DNA of 64,000 bases from DATKBT01 sp035546295 (lineage in GTDB: Bacteria; Acidobacteriota; Thermoanaerobaculia; Multivoradales; Multivoraceae). The stretch covers positions 158,939-222,938 of the forward strand of contig DATKBT010000030.1 of the NCBI GenBank assembly GCA_035546295.1, written 5' to 3'. Below are positions 1 to 8,620 of this stretch, piece after piece (position 1 is the stretch's first letter; the number at the start of each line of letters is the position of its first letter). Both the position numbers and the translations under genes were made by a program. A model generated the notes under the pieces. It saw only the letters and a list, made by a program, of their open reading frames with translations, was not told the origin of the DNA and did not search any database.

Positions 1-1
1 C

Positions 2-1537
2 ATGTGGGCGCTGTCGCCGGAGCGCACCGACGACGGTCACGCCTACCTGTTCATCAACCCCCACCAGCCGTACTTCGGCCCCGGCCAGTGGTACGAAGGG
101 CACGTCCAGAGTGACGAGGGACTGCACTTCTCGGGCGCCGGCTTCTTCGCCAGCCTGCTGCCCACCATCGGCCACAACGAGTCCCTGGGCTGGAGCCACA
201 CGGTCAACGCTCCCGACATCCTGGACGTCTACCTCGAGACCTTCGATCGGGAGGGCGAGCCGCTCGCCTACCGCTACGGCGACGGCTACCGCCAGGCGAC
301 CTCGTGGGTGGCCGAGGTCACCGTGAAGACCGACTCGAAAATCGAGACCCGCGAGTACGAGCTCCAAAAGACCCACCACGGCCCGATCGTCGGGCATCGC
401 GACGGCAAGGCGCTGGCGGTTAGGATGGCGATGTTCGAGGAGGGAGGCCAGGTCGCGCAGCGCTACGCCATGGCCAGGGCGCGCGACCTCGACGAGTTCA
501 AGGCGGCGATGGCGACCCTCGCCACCCCGATGTTCAACACCGTCTACGCCGACGTCGAGGGCAACATCTGGTACGCCTACTACGGCGCGGTGCCGCGCCG
601 CGACCCGAGCTACGACTGGTCGCAGCCCGTCGACGGCTCGGACCCCGGCACCGAGTGGCAGGGCTACCACTCGCTCGACGAGCTGCCCCAGGTGCTCAAC
701 CCCGAGTCCGGCTACGTCCAGAACTGCAACGCTACGCCTTTCCTCGCCACCGGCGGCGACGACAACCCCGATCCGAACGCCTTCCCTCCCTACATGGTGA
801 GCGAGGACGACAACCCGCGCTCGCAGATCTCGCGGCGCATCCTCGAGGGCGAGGAGACGTTCTCATGGGAGGAGTGGCAGCGCTACGCCTGGGACACCAC
901 GGTGATCGAGGCCGAGATCTGGGTTCCGAAGCTGCGCGCGGCGCTCGACGCCGCGGCGGATCGCGATCCGCCGCGCGCCAAGAAGCTGGCTCCCGCGGTC
1001 GAGCGGCTCGAGGCGTGGGATCGGGTCGCCACGATCGACGGGCCGGAGATGACGCTGTTCGTCGGTTTCCGCGAGCAGATGATCAGCTTCCGCGTCGAGG
1101 ATCCGCTCGAAGCGCTCGAGCGCACGGTCGAGGGGCTCGAGGAGTCCTGGGGCACCTGGCAGGTCGCGTGGGGCGAGATCAACCGGGTCCAGCGCCGCCA
1201 CACCTCGGGGAGCGAGCCGTTCTCGGACGCCGCGCCCAGCCTGCCGATCGCGGGCGGTCCCGGGCCGGTGGGCATCGTCTTCAACTTCTACACCCGCCCG
1301 TCGAAGGACACCAAGCGCCGCTACGGCGTCGCCGGGCACTCCTTCGTGTCGGTCGTCGACTTCGGCGAGCCGGTGCGCGCGCGCTCGGCGCTGGTGTTCG
1401 GACAGAGCCACGACCCGGCCTCGCCGCACTGGTTCGACCAGGCGACGTTGTTTTCGGAGCGGCGCTTCAAGGACGCCTGGTTCGAGCGCTCGGCGGTCGA
1501 CGCGCACGCGCAGCGGAGGTACTCGCCGGCCCGATAG
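2..1537 (+). CDS. Penicillin acylase family protein, 5'-truncated by the window edge
   Basis: This is the beta-chain part of an N-terminal nucleophile (Ntn) hydrolase of the penicillin acylase / acyl-homoserine-lactone acylase family, which cleaves amides in the periplasm. The first visible residues, MWALSPERT...LFINPHQP, match the segment that directly follows the catalytic Ser-Asn at the start of the beta chain. The nucleophile therefore lies a few bases upstream of the window and the Met at base 2 is internal. The family-typical segments FNTVYADVEGNIWYAYYG and VQNCNATP are visible. About 511 residues are present; the signal peptide and alpha chain are missing. Whether the substrate is a peptide, an antibiotic or an acyl-homoserine lactone cannot be told. 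The family call is firm. Confidence 0.88.
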   Translation: MWALSPERTDDGHAYLFINPHQPYFGPGQWYEGHVQSDEGLHFSGAGFFASLLPTIGHNESLGWSHTVNAPDILDVYLETFDREGEPLAYRYGDGYRQATSWVAEVTVKTDSKIETREYELQKTHHGPIVGHRDGKALAVRMAMFEEGGQVAQRYAMARARDLDEFKAAMATLATPMFNTVYADVEGNIWYAYYGAVPRRDPSYDWSQPVDGSDPGTEWQGYHSLDELPQVLNPESGYVQNCNATPFLATGGDDNPDPNAFPPYMVSEDDNPRSQISRRILEGEETFSWEEWQRYAWDTTVIEAEIWVPKLRAALDAAADRDPPRAKKLAPAVERLEAWDRVATIDGPEMTLFVGFREQMISFRVEDPLEALERTVEGLEESWGTWQVAWGEINRVQRRHTSGSEPFSDAAPSLPIAGGPGPVGIVFNFYTRPSKDTKRRYGVAGHSFVSVVDFGEPVRARSALVFGQSHDPASPHWFDQATLFSERRFKDAWFERSAVDAHAQRRYSPAR

Positions 1538-1910
1538 ACGGATCTCCGGATCGCCTGGTGCAGCTTGCGGTAGACGCCGGCGACTGCTCCTCGTTGAAAG
1601 ACCGCCGCGGAGTTGTAAGAGGGTGCGGTCGGGCGTGATCTCGATGAAGCCCACGATCGTGGTGACGCGATCGCTCGTCAGCGGCTCGAGCAGGGCCTGG
1701 AGGTGGCCATTTCCAACTCCGATCGCGACGTCGGCGGGGCGCGGCGCGTGATCGACGAGGCCGCCGAGAATCGCTTCCGAGCAGCACAGCACCTCACCCT
1801 CCTCGCTTCGCAGAGATCGACCTGGCGACGGATTCCATCGACGATCCTCTCGAAGCCGCCGCTCCCGAGCAGCGGCGCCTGATAGGAGGCGACTCTCACG
1901 AGGTGCGGCC
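1520..1910 (-). pseudogene. Nitrilase-superfamily (carbon-nitrogen hydrolase) remnant, frameshifted and truncated
   Basis: Read on the minus strand from about 1872, three frames must be joined to give a carbon-nitrogen hydrolase N-terminus. First comes VRVASYQAPLLGSGGFERIV, then EEGEVLCCSEAILGGLVDHA and a long in-frame stretch ending VGFIEITPDRTL, then YNSAAVFQRGAVAGVYRKLH. The breaks are near 1812 and near 1612, where one surplus T turns a Leu-Tyr-Asn codon run out of frame. Homology stops after AIRRSVYRAGEY near 1520, before the catalytic Cys region, where the end of the acylase gene begins. Only the first ~110 of about 250 residues remain. It follows the shikimate-kinase-like gene on the same strand. 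I infer a dead gene, unless both shifts are assembly errors, which would not explain the missing C-terminus. Confidence 0.72.
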
Positions 1911-1969
1911 CGGAGAGAATGTTGGTCGTTGATCGGTCACCTCGCCGCGATCGGCCCTGGAGCGCCGGC

Positions 1970-2557
1970 TCAGTTGGCGGCGCGCTCGAGCAGCCAATCG
2001 GCGAGGCTGCGCGCGAGCTGCTCGACCGAGCGCCCGCGCGCCGGGATGCGGCGCTGGGCGGCCTCGAGGGCGCGGCTGCGCGCCTCGTGGTAGGCGCGCA
2101 GGTCCTCGATGCGGGTGATCTCGGCGAGCTCGTCCGGGAGCGGGGCGCCCTCGCCGCGCGCGGCCTGCTCCTGGCGCGAGCGCACGCGCCAGAACAGGCT
2201 CGGCAGGTCGAGGTCGAGGACGACCAGGGTGGTGCGGGTGCGCACCAGCTCGAGGCTGGGCTCCTCGAGCAGCACGGCCTGACCGAGGGTGAGGACGCCG
2301 TGAGGGCGGTCGGCGAGCGCGCTGCGAAGGGAGATGGCCTCCTCGCCGCGCAGCGCGGGCGCCCCCTCGCGCACTTCGAGGGCCTCGGCGCTCTGACCGG
2401 TGCGGTGCTCGAGCAGCCGCGTGACGTCGGCGAAGCGCAGCCCGCACAGCGAGGCGGCCCGGTACCCGACCGCGCGCGTCTCGTCGGTGAGCAGCCCGTA
2501 GACGGCGACCGGGCGGTCGAGGTCGAGCAGCGAGTGGTGGTCGTAGTAGCCGTCCAT
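1970..2557 (-). CDS. Shikimate-kinase-fold protein lacking the P-loop (probable pseudoenzyme)
   Basis: The protein of about 195 residues (from ATG at 2557, MDGYYDHH) can be aligned by eye along the whole length of shikimate kinase. DRPVAVYGLL sits where the Walker A strand should be, FADVTRLLEHRTGQS matches the FxDxDxxIExxTG region, GVLTLGQAVL matches the substrate-binding GGG strand, TTLVVLDLDL matches the next strand, and the C-terminal YHEARSRALEAA helix is kept. The GxxGxGK ATP loop is replaced by YGLLTDETRAVG and the GGG motif is reduced to one Gly, so kinase activity is unlikely. It lies 118 bases after nudC on the same strand. An upstream start at 2605 adds 16 residues and is less likely. 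The function is unknown; a regulatory or binding role is a guess. Confidence 0.6.
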   Translation of the reverse strand: MDGYYDHHSLLDLDRPVAVYGLLTDETRAVGYRAASLCGLRFADVTRLLEHRTGQSAEALEVREGAPALRGEEAISLRSALADRPHGVLTLGQAVLLEEPSLELVRTRTTLVVLDLDLPSLFWRVRSRQEQAARGEGAPLPDELAEITRIEDLRAYHEARSRALEAAQRRIPARGRSVEQLARSLADWLLERAAN

Positions 2558-2675
2558 GGCGAGTTTCGTCCTCGAGCCGCCGTCCCTGCGCCCACTCGCC
2601 ATCATGCATGCGCGGGACGGGGTCGTCCACCCAGACCTGCGCAGGCGCGTGTCGGCGAGCGACAGCCGGCGCGGC

Positions 2676-3626
2676 TCAGGCGTCCTGGAGCCAGTCGTCG
2701 ATCAGCCGGCGCGAGATCGAGAGCTTCCACGGCAGCCGCACCTCGCGCCGCTCGAGCAGCTCGATCAGCTCCGGGCGCTCGAACCAGCGCGCCTGCTCGA
2801 GCTCCTCGGCGTCGACCACCGGCTCCCCGAAGGCGGCGCGCGCCCAGAAGCCGAGCATGATCGAGGTCGGGAACGGCCAGGGCTGCGACGAGTGGTACTC
2901 GGCCTCGAGCACCCGAACCGCGGTCTCCTCGGCGACCTCACGGGCGACCGCGTCCTCGAGGCTCTCGCCCGGCTCGACGAAGCCGGCGAGGGTGGAGAAC
3001 ACCCCGTCCGGCCATGCCGCCTGCCGGCCGAGCAGGCAGCGATCGCCGCCGTCGTGGACCAGCATGATGACGGCGGGATCGGAGCGCGGAAACTGCTCGG
3101 TCGCGCAATCGGGATCGGTGCAACGGCGCAGGTGACCGGCGTCGCGGCTCTCGGTCGGTGCGCCGCAGCTTCCGCAGAAGCGGTGCCGCCGGTGCCAGGT
3201 CATCATCGCGCGCGAGTAGGCGAGCAGGGAACCCTGCTCGGCGTCGATCAGGGGCGCCGCCTGGCGCAGGTCGAGGAACTCGCCGAGAGCCCCAATCGGC
3301 TCGACCTCCTGTGGAGCGTCGAGGTGGGAGACGTCGATTGCGAAGTAGGGAGCGCCGCCGTCGGCTATCCCCTCGAGGCTGCCGTCGACTCCGAGCAGCA
3401 CCAGGGTGCTCCGAGTCTCGTCGTGCTCGAGCAGCGCCGTGATCTCGCTGAGACGGGGAGTCGCCGCGCACGGTCGTTCGCCCATCTGCAGCAGGCTGCG
3501 CGACCTCCAGACGAGGACCGCGCGCGCCTCGGGATGCCGCCACGCCCGGTCCCAGGCCGCTCCGTCGCGGCGCAGGGTGTGCGCCCGGTCGAGCGTACCG
3601 GAGGCGAAGACGTTGGGACGGCGCAT
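2676..3626 (-). CDS. nudC: NADH pyrophosphatase / NAD-capped RNA decapping Nudix hydrolase
   Basis: NudC hydrolyses NAD(H) to NMN(H) and AMP and removes NAD caps from RNA. At 316 residues it is of normal length. The N-terminal NVFASGTLDRAHTLR block is typical, followed by a four-cysteine zinc ribbon (CGSCGAP ... CTDPDC, about residues 170-190). The Nudix box GFVEPGESLEDAVAREVAEE (about residues 216-235) carries the REVxEE metal ligands. The SQPWPFP segment after the Nudix box is the NudC signature that separates it from other Nudix enzymes. The gene starts 51 bases after the glutamate dehydrogenase stop on the same strand, so the two may be co-transcribed, a plausible pairing because both handle NAD(H). 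Confidence 0.93.
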   Translation of the reverse strand: MRRPNVFASGTLDRAHTLRRDGAAWDRAWRHPEARAVLVWRSRSLLQMGERPCAATPRLSEITALLEHDETRSTLVLLGVDGSLEGIADGGAPYFAIDVSHLDAPQEVEPIGALGEFLDLRQAAPLIDAEQGSLLAYSRAMMTWHRRHRFCGSCGAPTESRDAGHLRRCTDPDCATEQFPRSDPAVIMLVHDGGDRCLLGRQAAWPDGVFSTLAGFVEPGESLEDAVAREVAEETAVRVLEAEYHSSQPWPFPTSIMLGFWARAAFGEPVVDAEELEQARWFERPELIELLERREVRLPWKLSISRRLIDDWLQDA

Positions 3627-3677
3627 CGGGTGGCTGGGTGGGGCGTTACCGGCCGGTGAGCGGCGAGGCCGCCGGCG

Positions 3678-4883
3678 TCAGGATGCGCGCCGGTAGGCCA
3701 TCGCCTCGGACACGCGCTGCTTGGCGAGCGAGAGCGCGGCCTCGGCCGGCATCTGCGAGGTGGTTTTCGCCAGCTGGAGGACCTCGCGAGTGTTCTCGCG
3801 CACCTTCTCCTCGATCGTCTCGAAAGCCTGCTTCTGGGTCCCGCCCTGGTACTCGACCGCGGCGCAGATGACCCCGCCGGCGTTGGCGACGAAGTCGGGC
3901 ACCGAGAGCACGCCGCGACCGTGGAGGATGCGCTCGGCGCGGGCGGTGACCGGGATGTTGGCGCCCTGGAGGATCATCCGACACTTGAGCTGCAAAGCGT
4001 TCGTCTCGTCGATCACGTCCGGGCGGGCCGCCGGGACGAAGAGGTCGTGCTCGAGATCGATGAAGGCTTCGCGACCGAGCTTCTGCCCCTTCTCGTAGAC
4101 GGTGACCTTGCCGGTCTTCTGCTTGAGCTCGATCAGCTCCTCGATGTCGATGCCGTCCGGATCGAACACCGTGCCGTCGAGGTCCGACGCGACGGTGAGC
4201 ACGGCGCCGCGCTGCGCCAGGAAGCGAGCTGCGTGCTGGCCGACGTTGCCGAAGCCCTGAACGCACACGCGCGCGCCCTCGAGCTCGACGTCGCAGAACT
4301 CCTGCGCCACCTCGCCGCAGATGGCGAGGCCGTAGCCGGTGGCCCCGACCTGGTCGAGCGGGATGCCGCCGAGCACCTTGGAGAGCCCGACCGAGCGGCC
4401 GATCTCGTCGCGCACCCATCCCATCGCGGTCTCGTCCGTGCCCATGTCCGGGCCCGGAATGTAGCCGTCGAGCGACTCGATGGCGCGCGCGAACTGGCGG
4501 ATCAGGGTCTCCTTGTTCGGGGCCTTCGGATCGGCGAGGATGCCGGACTTGCCGCCGCCGTGGCGAAGCCCGGCCAGCGCGTTCTTCCAGGTCATCGCGC
4601 GGGCGAGGCGGAAGACCTCCTCGGTGGTGATGTCGGGGGCCATGCGGATGCCGCCGATGCCGGGGCCGGCGGCGATGTTGTCGATGACCACGATGCCCTT
4701 GAGGCCGGTCCGCGGCTCGTAGATGTAGACGACCTTCTCCGGGCCGTACTCGTCGGCGAACTCGTCGAAAACCTGCACGGTTGAAAGCTCCGATGTGGAT
4801 CCCGGGCCGAGGAGGGGCTCGCGGGGAACGAAGACGGTTGGCGAGGGCACTTGCGAGGGCACGGCGTCGACCGTCCCGGCCAT
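3678..4883 (-). CDS. Glu/Leu/Phe/Val dehydrogenase (glutamate dehydrogenase type)
   Basis: Reversible oxidative deamination of an amino acid with NAD(P). The family signature RHGGGKSGI with the substrate-binding Lys is followed by GPDMGTDETAMGWV, and the Rossmann fold begins VCVQGFGNVGQHAARFL. The C-terminal PDFVANAGGVICAAVEYQGG is also typical. With the ATG at 4883 (MAGTVDAVPS) it has 401 residues, close to hexameric bacterial GDH. A TTG 75 bases upstream would add a low-complexity tail I consider non-coding. The N-terminal domain is slightly short before IYEPRTGLKG. Substrate specificity (Glu versus branched-chain amino acids) is not decided by what I can see. It heads a minus-strand run with nudC. 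Confidence 0.9.
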   Translation of the reverse strand: MAGTVDAVPSQVPSPTVFVPREPLLGPGSTSELSTVQVFDEFADEYGPEKVVYIYEPRTGLKGIVVIDNIAAGPGIGGIRMAPDITTEEVFRLARAMTWKNALAGLRHGGGKSGILADPKAPNKETLIRQFARAIESLDGYIPGPDMGTDETAMGWVRDEIGRSVGLSKVLGGIPLDQVGATGYGLAICGEVAQEFCDVELEGARVCVQGFGNVGQHAARFLAQRGAVLTVASDLDGTVFDPDGIDIEELIELKQKTGKVTVYEKGQKLGREAFIDLEHDLFVPAARPDVIDETNALQLKCRMILQGANIPVTARAERILHGRGVLSVPDFVANAGGVICAAVEYQGGTQKQAFETIEEKVRENTREVLQLAKTTSQMPAEAALSLAKQRVSEAMAYRRAS

Positions 4884-5290
4884 CGAGGAGTACCGGCTCG
4901 AGCGGCCCAGTGACTCGAGGGGTCCGTGGCTCGAGGGGTCTGGCCTCCCGGCGCGCAAACCATGGAAGTCTACCAGCGCGCGCAGACGACGGGCGTCTTG
5001 CGTGCGAGTGTCGATCTGTCACCAGGACGTCTCCAGGTCGACCGGCCAGCGGAAAGACGGCGAATCGAGCGAGATCCGATCAGGTCGCTCCAGATGAGCC
5101 GGAGTCGACGGCTCGGGCTCAGTCGACGTGAGCCCGGGCCGCTTGCGGCGCTCGGGCGGGGGCCGGCGTGCCGCAGACCAACCCGAGCTGGCTGTTGCTC
5201 CCAGCTTCGTCCGACGTTAGATTGCCGGCGCGCCTCGGCAGGCAATGTCAGCGACGTGCGGCGAGTCCGATCGTCGAGAGCGAGGGTCCC
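4884..5290. other. Divergent intergenic region with a partial hairpin repeat
   Basis: About 400 bases lie between the divergent dehydrogenase and aminotransferase starts. It should hold both promoters, but I see no convincing -35/-10 pair in this GC-rich sequence. Bases 5122-5161 are a diverged copy of the hairpin module also found at 10965-11004 and 25867-25900 (gtcgac followed by a GCC-rich stem around the loop gcttgc). Confidence 0.5.
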
Positions 5291-6628
5291 ATGAGCGGCG
5301 TCGACGCCATCAACGAAGTCATCGCCCGTGAAGCGCCGGCGTTGTGGAGCGCGTTGTCGCCCCTCGGCCGCGCCTGCTTCTATCCGCCCGACATCCCGTT
5401 CCAGGCCGCGCAGGCGCGCGGCAAGCGCTTCAACGCCACGATCGGCCAGATCACCGACGGCGCCGGCAGGATCCTGCCGCTGCCGTCGATCGCCGAGGCG
5501 CTCGGCGGCTTCGCCGACGAAGACCTCAACCGGGCCCTGCTCTACTCGCCGATCGACGGGCTCCCCGAGCTGCGCGAGCGCTGGCACGCCTGGCATCGCC
5601 CCGCCGGCGACGCAGTGCCGCCGTCGAGCCTGCCGGTCGTCACCTGCGGCCTCACCCACGGGCTGGCGATCGCGGCCGACCTGTTCGGCGGTCCCGGCCG
5701 CATGGTGGTCGTGCCGTCCCCGTTCTGGGGCAACTATCGGCAGGTCTTCGGCTTGCGCACCGGCGCCACGATCCTGCCCGCGCCCGCCTACGACGAGGAG
5801 CGACGCTGGGTGCCGACCGCGATCGCCGACGCGATGACGGAGCTGCCCGCCGGCGAGCCGGTGGTGGCGCTGCTCAACGTGCCGTCGAACCCGGGCGGGT
5901 ACTCGCCGACCGAGAGCGAGCGCCGCATCCTGGTCCAGTCCCTGATCCGGGCCGCCGAGCAGCGCCCCCTCGTGGTGGTCTGCGACGACGCGTACTCGGG
6001 CCTGGTGTTCGAGCCCGACATCCCGAAGAGCTCGCTCTTCTGGGAGCTGATCGGCGCCCATCCCAACCTGGTGCCGATCCGCCTCGCAGGGAGCACCAAG
6101 GAGTTCGTCTTCTTCGGCGGGCGGGTCGGCTTCGTGACCTTCCCCTGGGCCTCGGGAACGCCGCTGATGGACGCTCTCGAGAACAAGGTCCGCGGCCTGA
6201 TCCGCGCCGGCGTCGGCTCCCCGACCGCGCTCTCGCAGATCACGCTGCTGCAGGCCATGCGACGCGACGACGCGGCCGATCAGGTCCGCGACGTGGTCGA
6301 GGTGATGGCCGAGCGCTACCGGGTGCTGCGCGCCGCGCTCGAACAGTTCACGGATCCCGCGCTGTTCCGGGTGCTCCCCTTCAACTCCGGCGTCTTCGCG
6401 GTGCTCGAGCTGGCTCCGGGGCGGCACGCCAACGAGGCGCGCCTCGAGCTGCTCGAGAGCCAGGACGTCGGCCTGGTGTCGATCGGCGATCGCTTCTTGC
6501 GCATCGCCTTCTGCTCGATCGACAAGGACTCGATTCCGGAGCTGGTGGAGCGCACGGTCGCCGGGCTCCGCGAGATCGCGGCGCGCGATCGCTCGAGGAG
6601 CGCGAGCGTCTCGACGACGGGAACCTAA
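5291..6628 (+). CDS. Class I/II pyridoxal-phosphate aminotransferase
   Basis: Fold-type I aminotransferase of 445 residues. The cofactor region is visible: a substrate-side NVPSNPGGYSPTESER block, the PLP-ring Asp/Tyr in VVCDDAYSGLVFE, and the Schiff-base Lys in AGSTKEFVFFGGRVGF. ATG at 5291 is preceded by a weak gaggg purine run. The longer frame from 5168 begins in repeat-bearing intergenic sequence and was rejected. The N-terminal LPLPSIAEAL...LYSPIDGLPELRERW segment is typical of this fold. The amino donor is not identifiable. It converges with the ferritin-like gene, 16 bases away. Confidence 0.88.
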   Translation: MSGVDAINEVIAREAPALWSALSPLGRACFYPPDIPFQAAQARGKRFNATIGQITDGAGRILPLPSIAEALGGFADEDLNRALLYSPIDGLPELRERWHAWHRPAGDAVPPSSLPVVTCGLTHGLAIAADLFGGPGRMVVVPSPFWGNYRQVFGLRTGATILPAPAYDEERRWVPTAIADAMTELPAGEPVVALLNVPSNPGGYSPTESERRILVQSLIRAAEQRPLVVVCDDAYSGLVFEPDIPKSSLFWELIGAHPNLVPIRLAGSTKEFVFFGGRVGFVTFPWASGTPLMDALENKVRGLIRAGVGSPTALSQITLLQAMRRDDAADQVRDVVEVMAERYRVLRAALEQFTDPALFRVLPFNSGVFAVLELAPGRHANEARLELLESQDVGLVSIGDRFLRIAFCSIDKDSIPELVERTVAGLREIAARDRSRSASVSTTGT

Positions 6629-6644
6629 TTTCCTGATCCGTCCG

Positions 6645-7313
6645 CTAGGACACCGGGATCGGGTGCAGCCCGGTGGTCTTCTCGGTCAGGGTGCGCAGCT
6701 CGTCGGTGATCGCGAGGCTGGTGCGCGTCGCTTCCCGAGCCGCGCGCTGGAGCTCCGGTGTCGTCGCGTACTTGACCAGCAGGTCGCGTCCCAGCCGGTT
6801 GTGGTGGACCTCCTCCGGCTGGATCACCTCGACGTACAACTTCGTGGTCTCGATGTCGCCGGTGGCCCTGCACAGCTCGATGAACTGCTCGTTGCGCACC
6901 TCGGCCACCGCCTCGCGGGCGAACGGACCCGCCGCCACCCGCTCGACCGTCGTGCGCAACGTCGACAGGTAGGCGTAGTGGGGGGTGTGCTCGGTCTCGA
7001 CGCCGAGATCCTCGGGCGCCTCGCCGAGCTCGATCAGCCGTTTGCTGATCAGCTCGTAGTGCTTCATCTCGTCGCCGCACTGCTTGGCGAACGCCGCCTT
7101 GACGTCGAGCTCGGGGGTGGTCGAGAGCCACTGCCCCGCGATCTCGGCGGCCTCGACCTCGCTGCGCAGCGCCAGCTTCAGCAGCGTGATCACGTCGACC
7201 TGGCCGTCGGACTCCGACTCGAGAGTCTCCTGCTCGGAGAGCTGCGCGAACAGCGTCTCCATCTCAACGACCAGCTCGTCGACGAAGTCCTGGGACGATT
7301 TGCTCTCGGTCAT
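6645..7313 (-). CDS. Ferritin-like four-helix protein
   Basis: A 222-residue, all-helical protein with carboxylate/His metal ligands spaced as in ferritin-like di-iron proteins: SEVEAAEIAGQW, KQCGDEMKHYELI (ExxH), VRNEQFIELCRATGD and QPEEVHHNRLG (ExxH). These give two ExxH pairs on helices 2 and 4, consistent with a di-iron or mixed-metal centre. There is no signal peptide, so it is likely cytosolic. The role could be iron/oxidative stress or an oxygenase; I cannot assign a subfamily. Tandem 14-base repeats lie 20 bases upstream of the start and may be regulatory. Confidence 0.78.
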   Translation of the reverse strand: MTESKSSQDFVDELVVEMETLFAQLSEQETLESESDGQVDVITLLKLALRSEVEAAEIAGQWLSTTPELDVKAAFAKQCGDEMKHYELISKRLIELGEAPEDLGVETEHTPHYAYLSTLRTTVERVAAGPFAREAVAEVRNEQFIELCRATGDIETTKLYVEVIQPEEVHHNRLGRDLLVKYATTPELQRAAREATRTSLAITDELRTLTEKTTGLHPIPVS

Positions 7314-7333
7314 GGCGTTCGGAGTCAGAAGCC

Positions 7334-7371
7334 GATGGTCTGAGGCAGATGGTCTGAGGCAATGGTCTCGA
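7334..7371. repeat. Tandem 14-base repeat upstream of the ferritin-like gene
   Basis: Two exact copies of gatggtctgaggca (7334-7347 and 7348-7361) and a third, partial copy (atggtctcgag) lie just 5' of the minus-strand ferritin-like start. They could be an operator or a replication-slippage product. Confidence 0.55.
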
Positions 7372-7528
7372 GATTGGTGCTCTCGTGCCGCGCCCTCAGC
7401 GCCTCCTCGGTGGTGAGCTCGTGCGCTCGCCGGCGCGCCACAGCGACTCGAGACACGGTCGCTCGAATCCCCCGCCTTTCGATGTTAGCTCATGGCGGCG
7501 CCAGGACGACTGGGCTACAGTCGGAACA

Positions 7529-8485
7529 ATGCTCTCACAGCCGAGGAGGTCGCTCGCGGTGGCGAGCGTCGTGTCGATGGCTCTGCTGCTCTGCGACGGG
7601 GCCTCGAGCCCCGCCGCGGCCCAGGTCACGCTCCTCGAGTCCACCGAGAACGAGCGGCCGAGCCTCCCCGAGGAGTTCTTGACCCTGGTCGGGCGGTTCT
7701 CGGCAGTGCGCTACACGCCCGGCTCGCTCGACCGCGCGCACCACGTGCTCGGGCGGCTCGAGACGGTGGCGGCGCGCCTCAACCGCTGGTCCGACGTCCC
7801 GATCTCCAAGGCGGTCTATCTGCTCGATCGCAAGCAGTGGGCCGAGGCGAAGCTCCCCGGGATCTACGGCGTCCCGCTGCCGCTCGGGCCGACCGCGATC
7901 GCGGTGCCGGCGCTCGGGGATCCGGAGACGGTGGCGCTCTGGCGCCGGGTGCTGGGCGTCGACGTGCTGCCCATGATCCCCGGGATCCCTCTGCGCGGCA
8001 CCCCCGAGGAGGCGGCGACCCTCGCCATCGCCGACCAGCTGCTCCAGATCGAGAGCGGCCGTGCGCTGGTAGAACGCTCCGGCCTGCGTCCGGACCGGGC
8101 ATGGATCGCCGAGCTGGCCGCACACACCGCGGCGCTCAGCCTGGTCGCCGCGCTCGAGGAGCAGAGGCTGCCCGAGATCGAAGCCACGCTCGCGCGGATC
8201 GCAGAGCGTCTGGGCGGCGCCGGCGCCTATTCGTTGGACGCCTACTCGCCGCTCCTGCTGCTCGGCGACGAGGGCGCCATCAAGCACTGGCTGTGGGCCC
8301 AGGGAGCGTTCAGCGAGGGGGCGGCCATCATCGTCGCCCAGGACGGCAAGCGCGCCGTCCCCAGGATGCTCAAGCTCGCTCAGGCGAAGGACGCACGCGG
8401 CCTGTCGCTCGCGGCGCTCGTCGAGCGCTACCCCGAGCTCGAGGCCTGGCGCGCCCGCTACTGGACCGCGACCTCCTCGCCGTAA
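7529..8485 (+). CDS. Secreted protein of unknown function
   Basis: I do not recognise a family. From ATG at 7529 the 318-residue product begins with a classic signal peptide (MLSQPRRSLAVASVVSMALL, then a small-residue region ending AAAQ), so it is probably exported. The mature part contains YTPGSLDRAHHVLGRLETVA and a mostly helical C-terminus (ALVERYPELEAWRARYW). No zinc-protease or hydrolase motif was found. It is followed after 135 bases by an M48 membrane protease on the same strand. The sequence looks normally coding, with GC-rich third positions. Confidence 0.75.
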   Translation: MLSQPRRSLAVASVVSMALLLCDGASSPAAAQVTLLESTENERPSLPEEFLTLVGRFSAVRYTPGSLDRAHHVLGRLETVAARLNRWSDVPISKAVYLLDRKQWAEAKLPGIYGVPLPLGPTAIAVPALGDPETVALWRRVLGVDVLPMIPGIPLRGTPEEAATLAIADQLLQIESGRALVERSGLRPDRAWIAELAAHTAALSLVAALEEQRLPEIEATLARIAERLGGAGAYSLDAYSPLLLLGDEGAIKHWLWAQGAFSEGAAIIVAQDGKRAVPRMLKLAQAKDARGLSLAALVERYPELEAWRARYWTATSSP

Positions 8486-8507
8486 CCCGGCCGAGAGGCG
8501 TCGTAGC

Positions 8508-8529
8508 GGCCGGCCACCGTGCCGGCCGA
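8508..8529. repeat. Short palindromic repeat, copy A
   Basis: A 22-base GGCCGGC...GCCGGCC hairpin (7-bp stem, 6-base loop) in the gap between two genes. It differs by a single base from the copy at 15584-15605, also intergenic. It looks like a REP-type dispersed palindrome. Confidence 0.6.
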
Positions 8530-8620
8530 TGGCGGCCTGCTCATCGAGCCCTGGTCTCGAGCGCCCTCGTCAGGGAGCCGCCGCGCACCGCCGAGACTCC
8601 GCCGATCGTAGACTCCCGCC

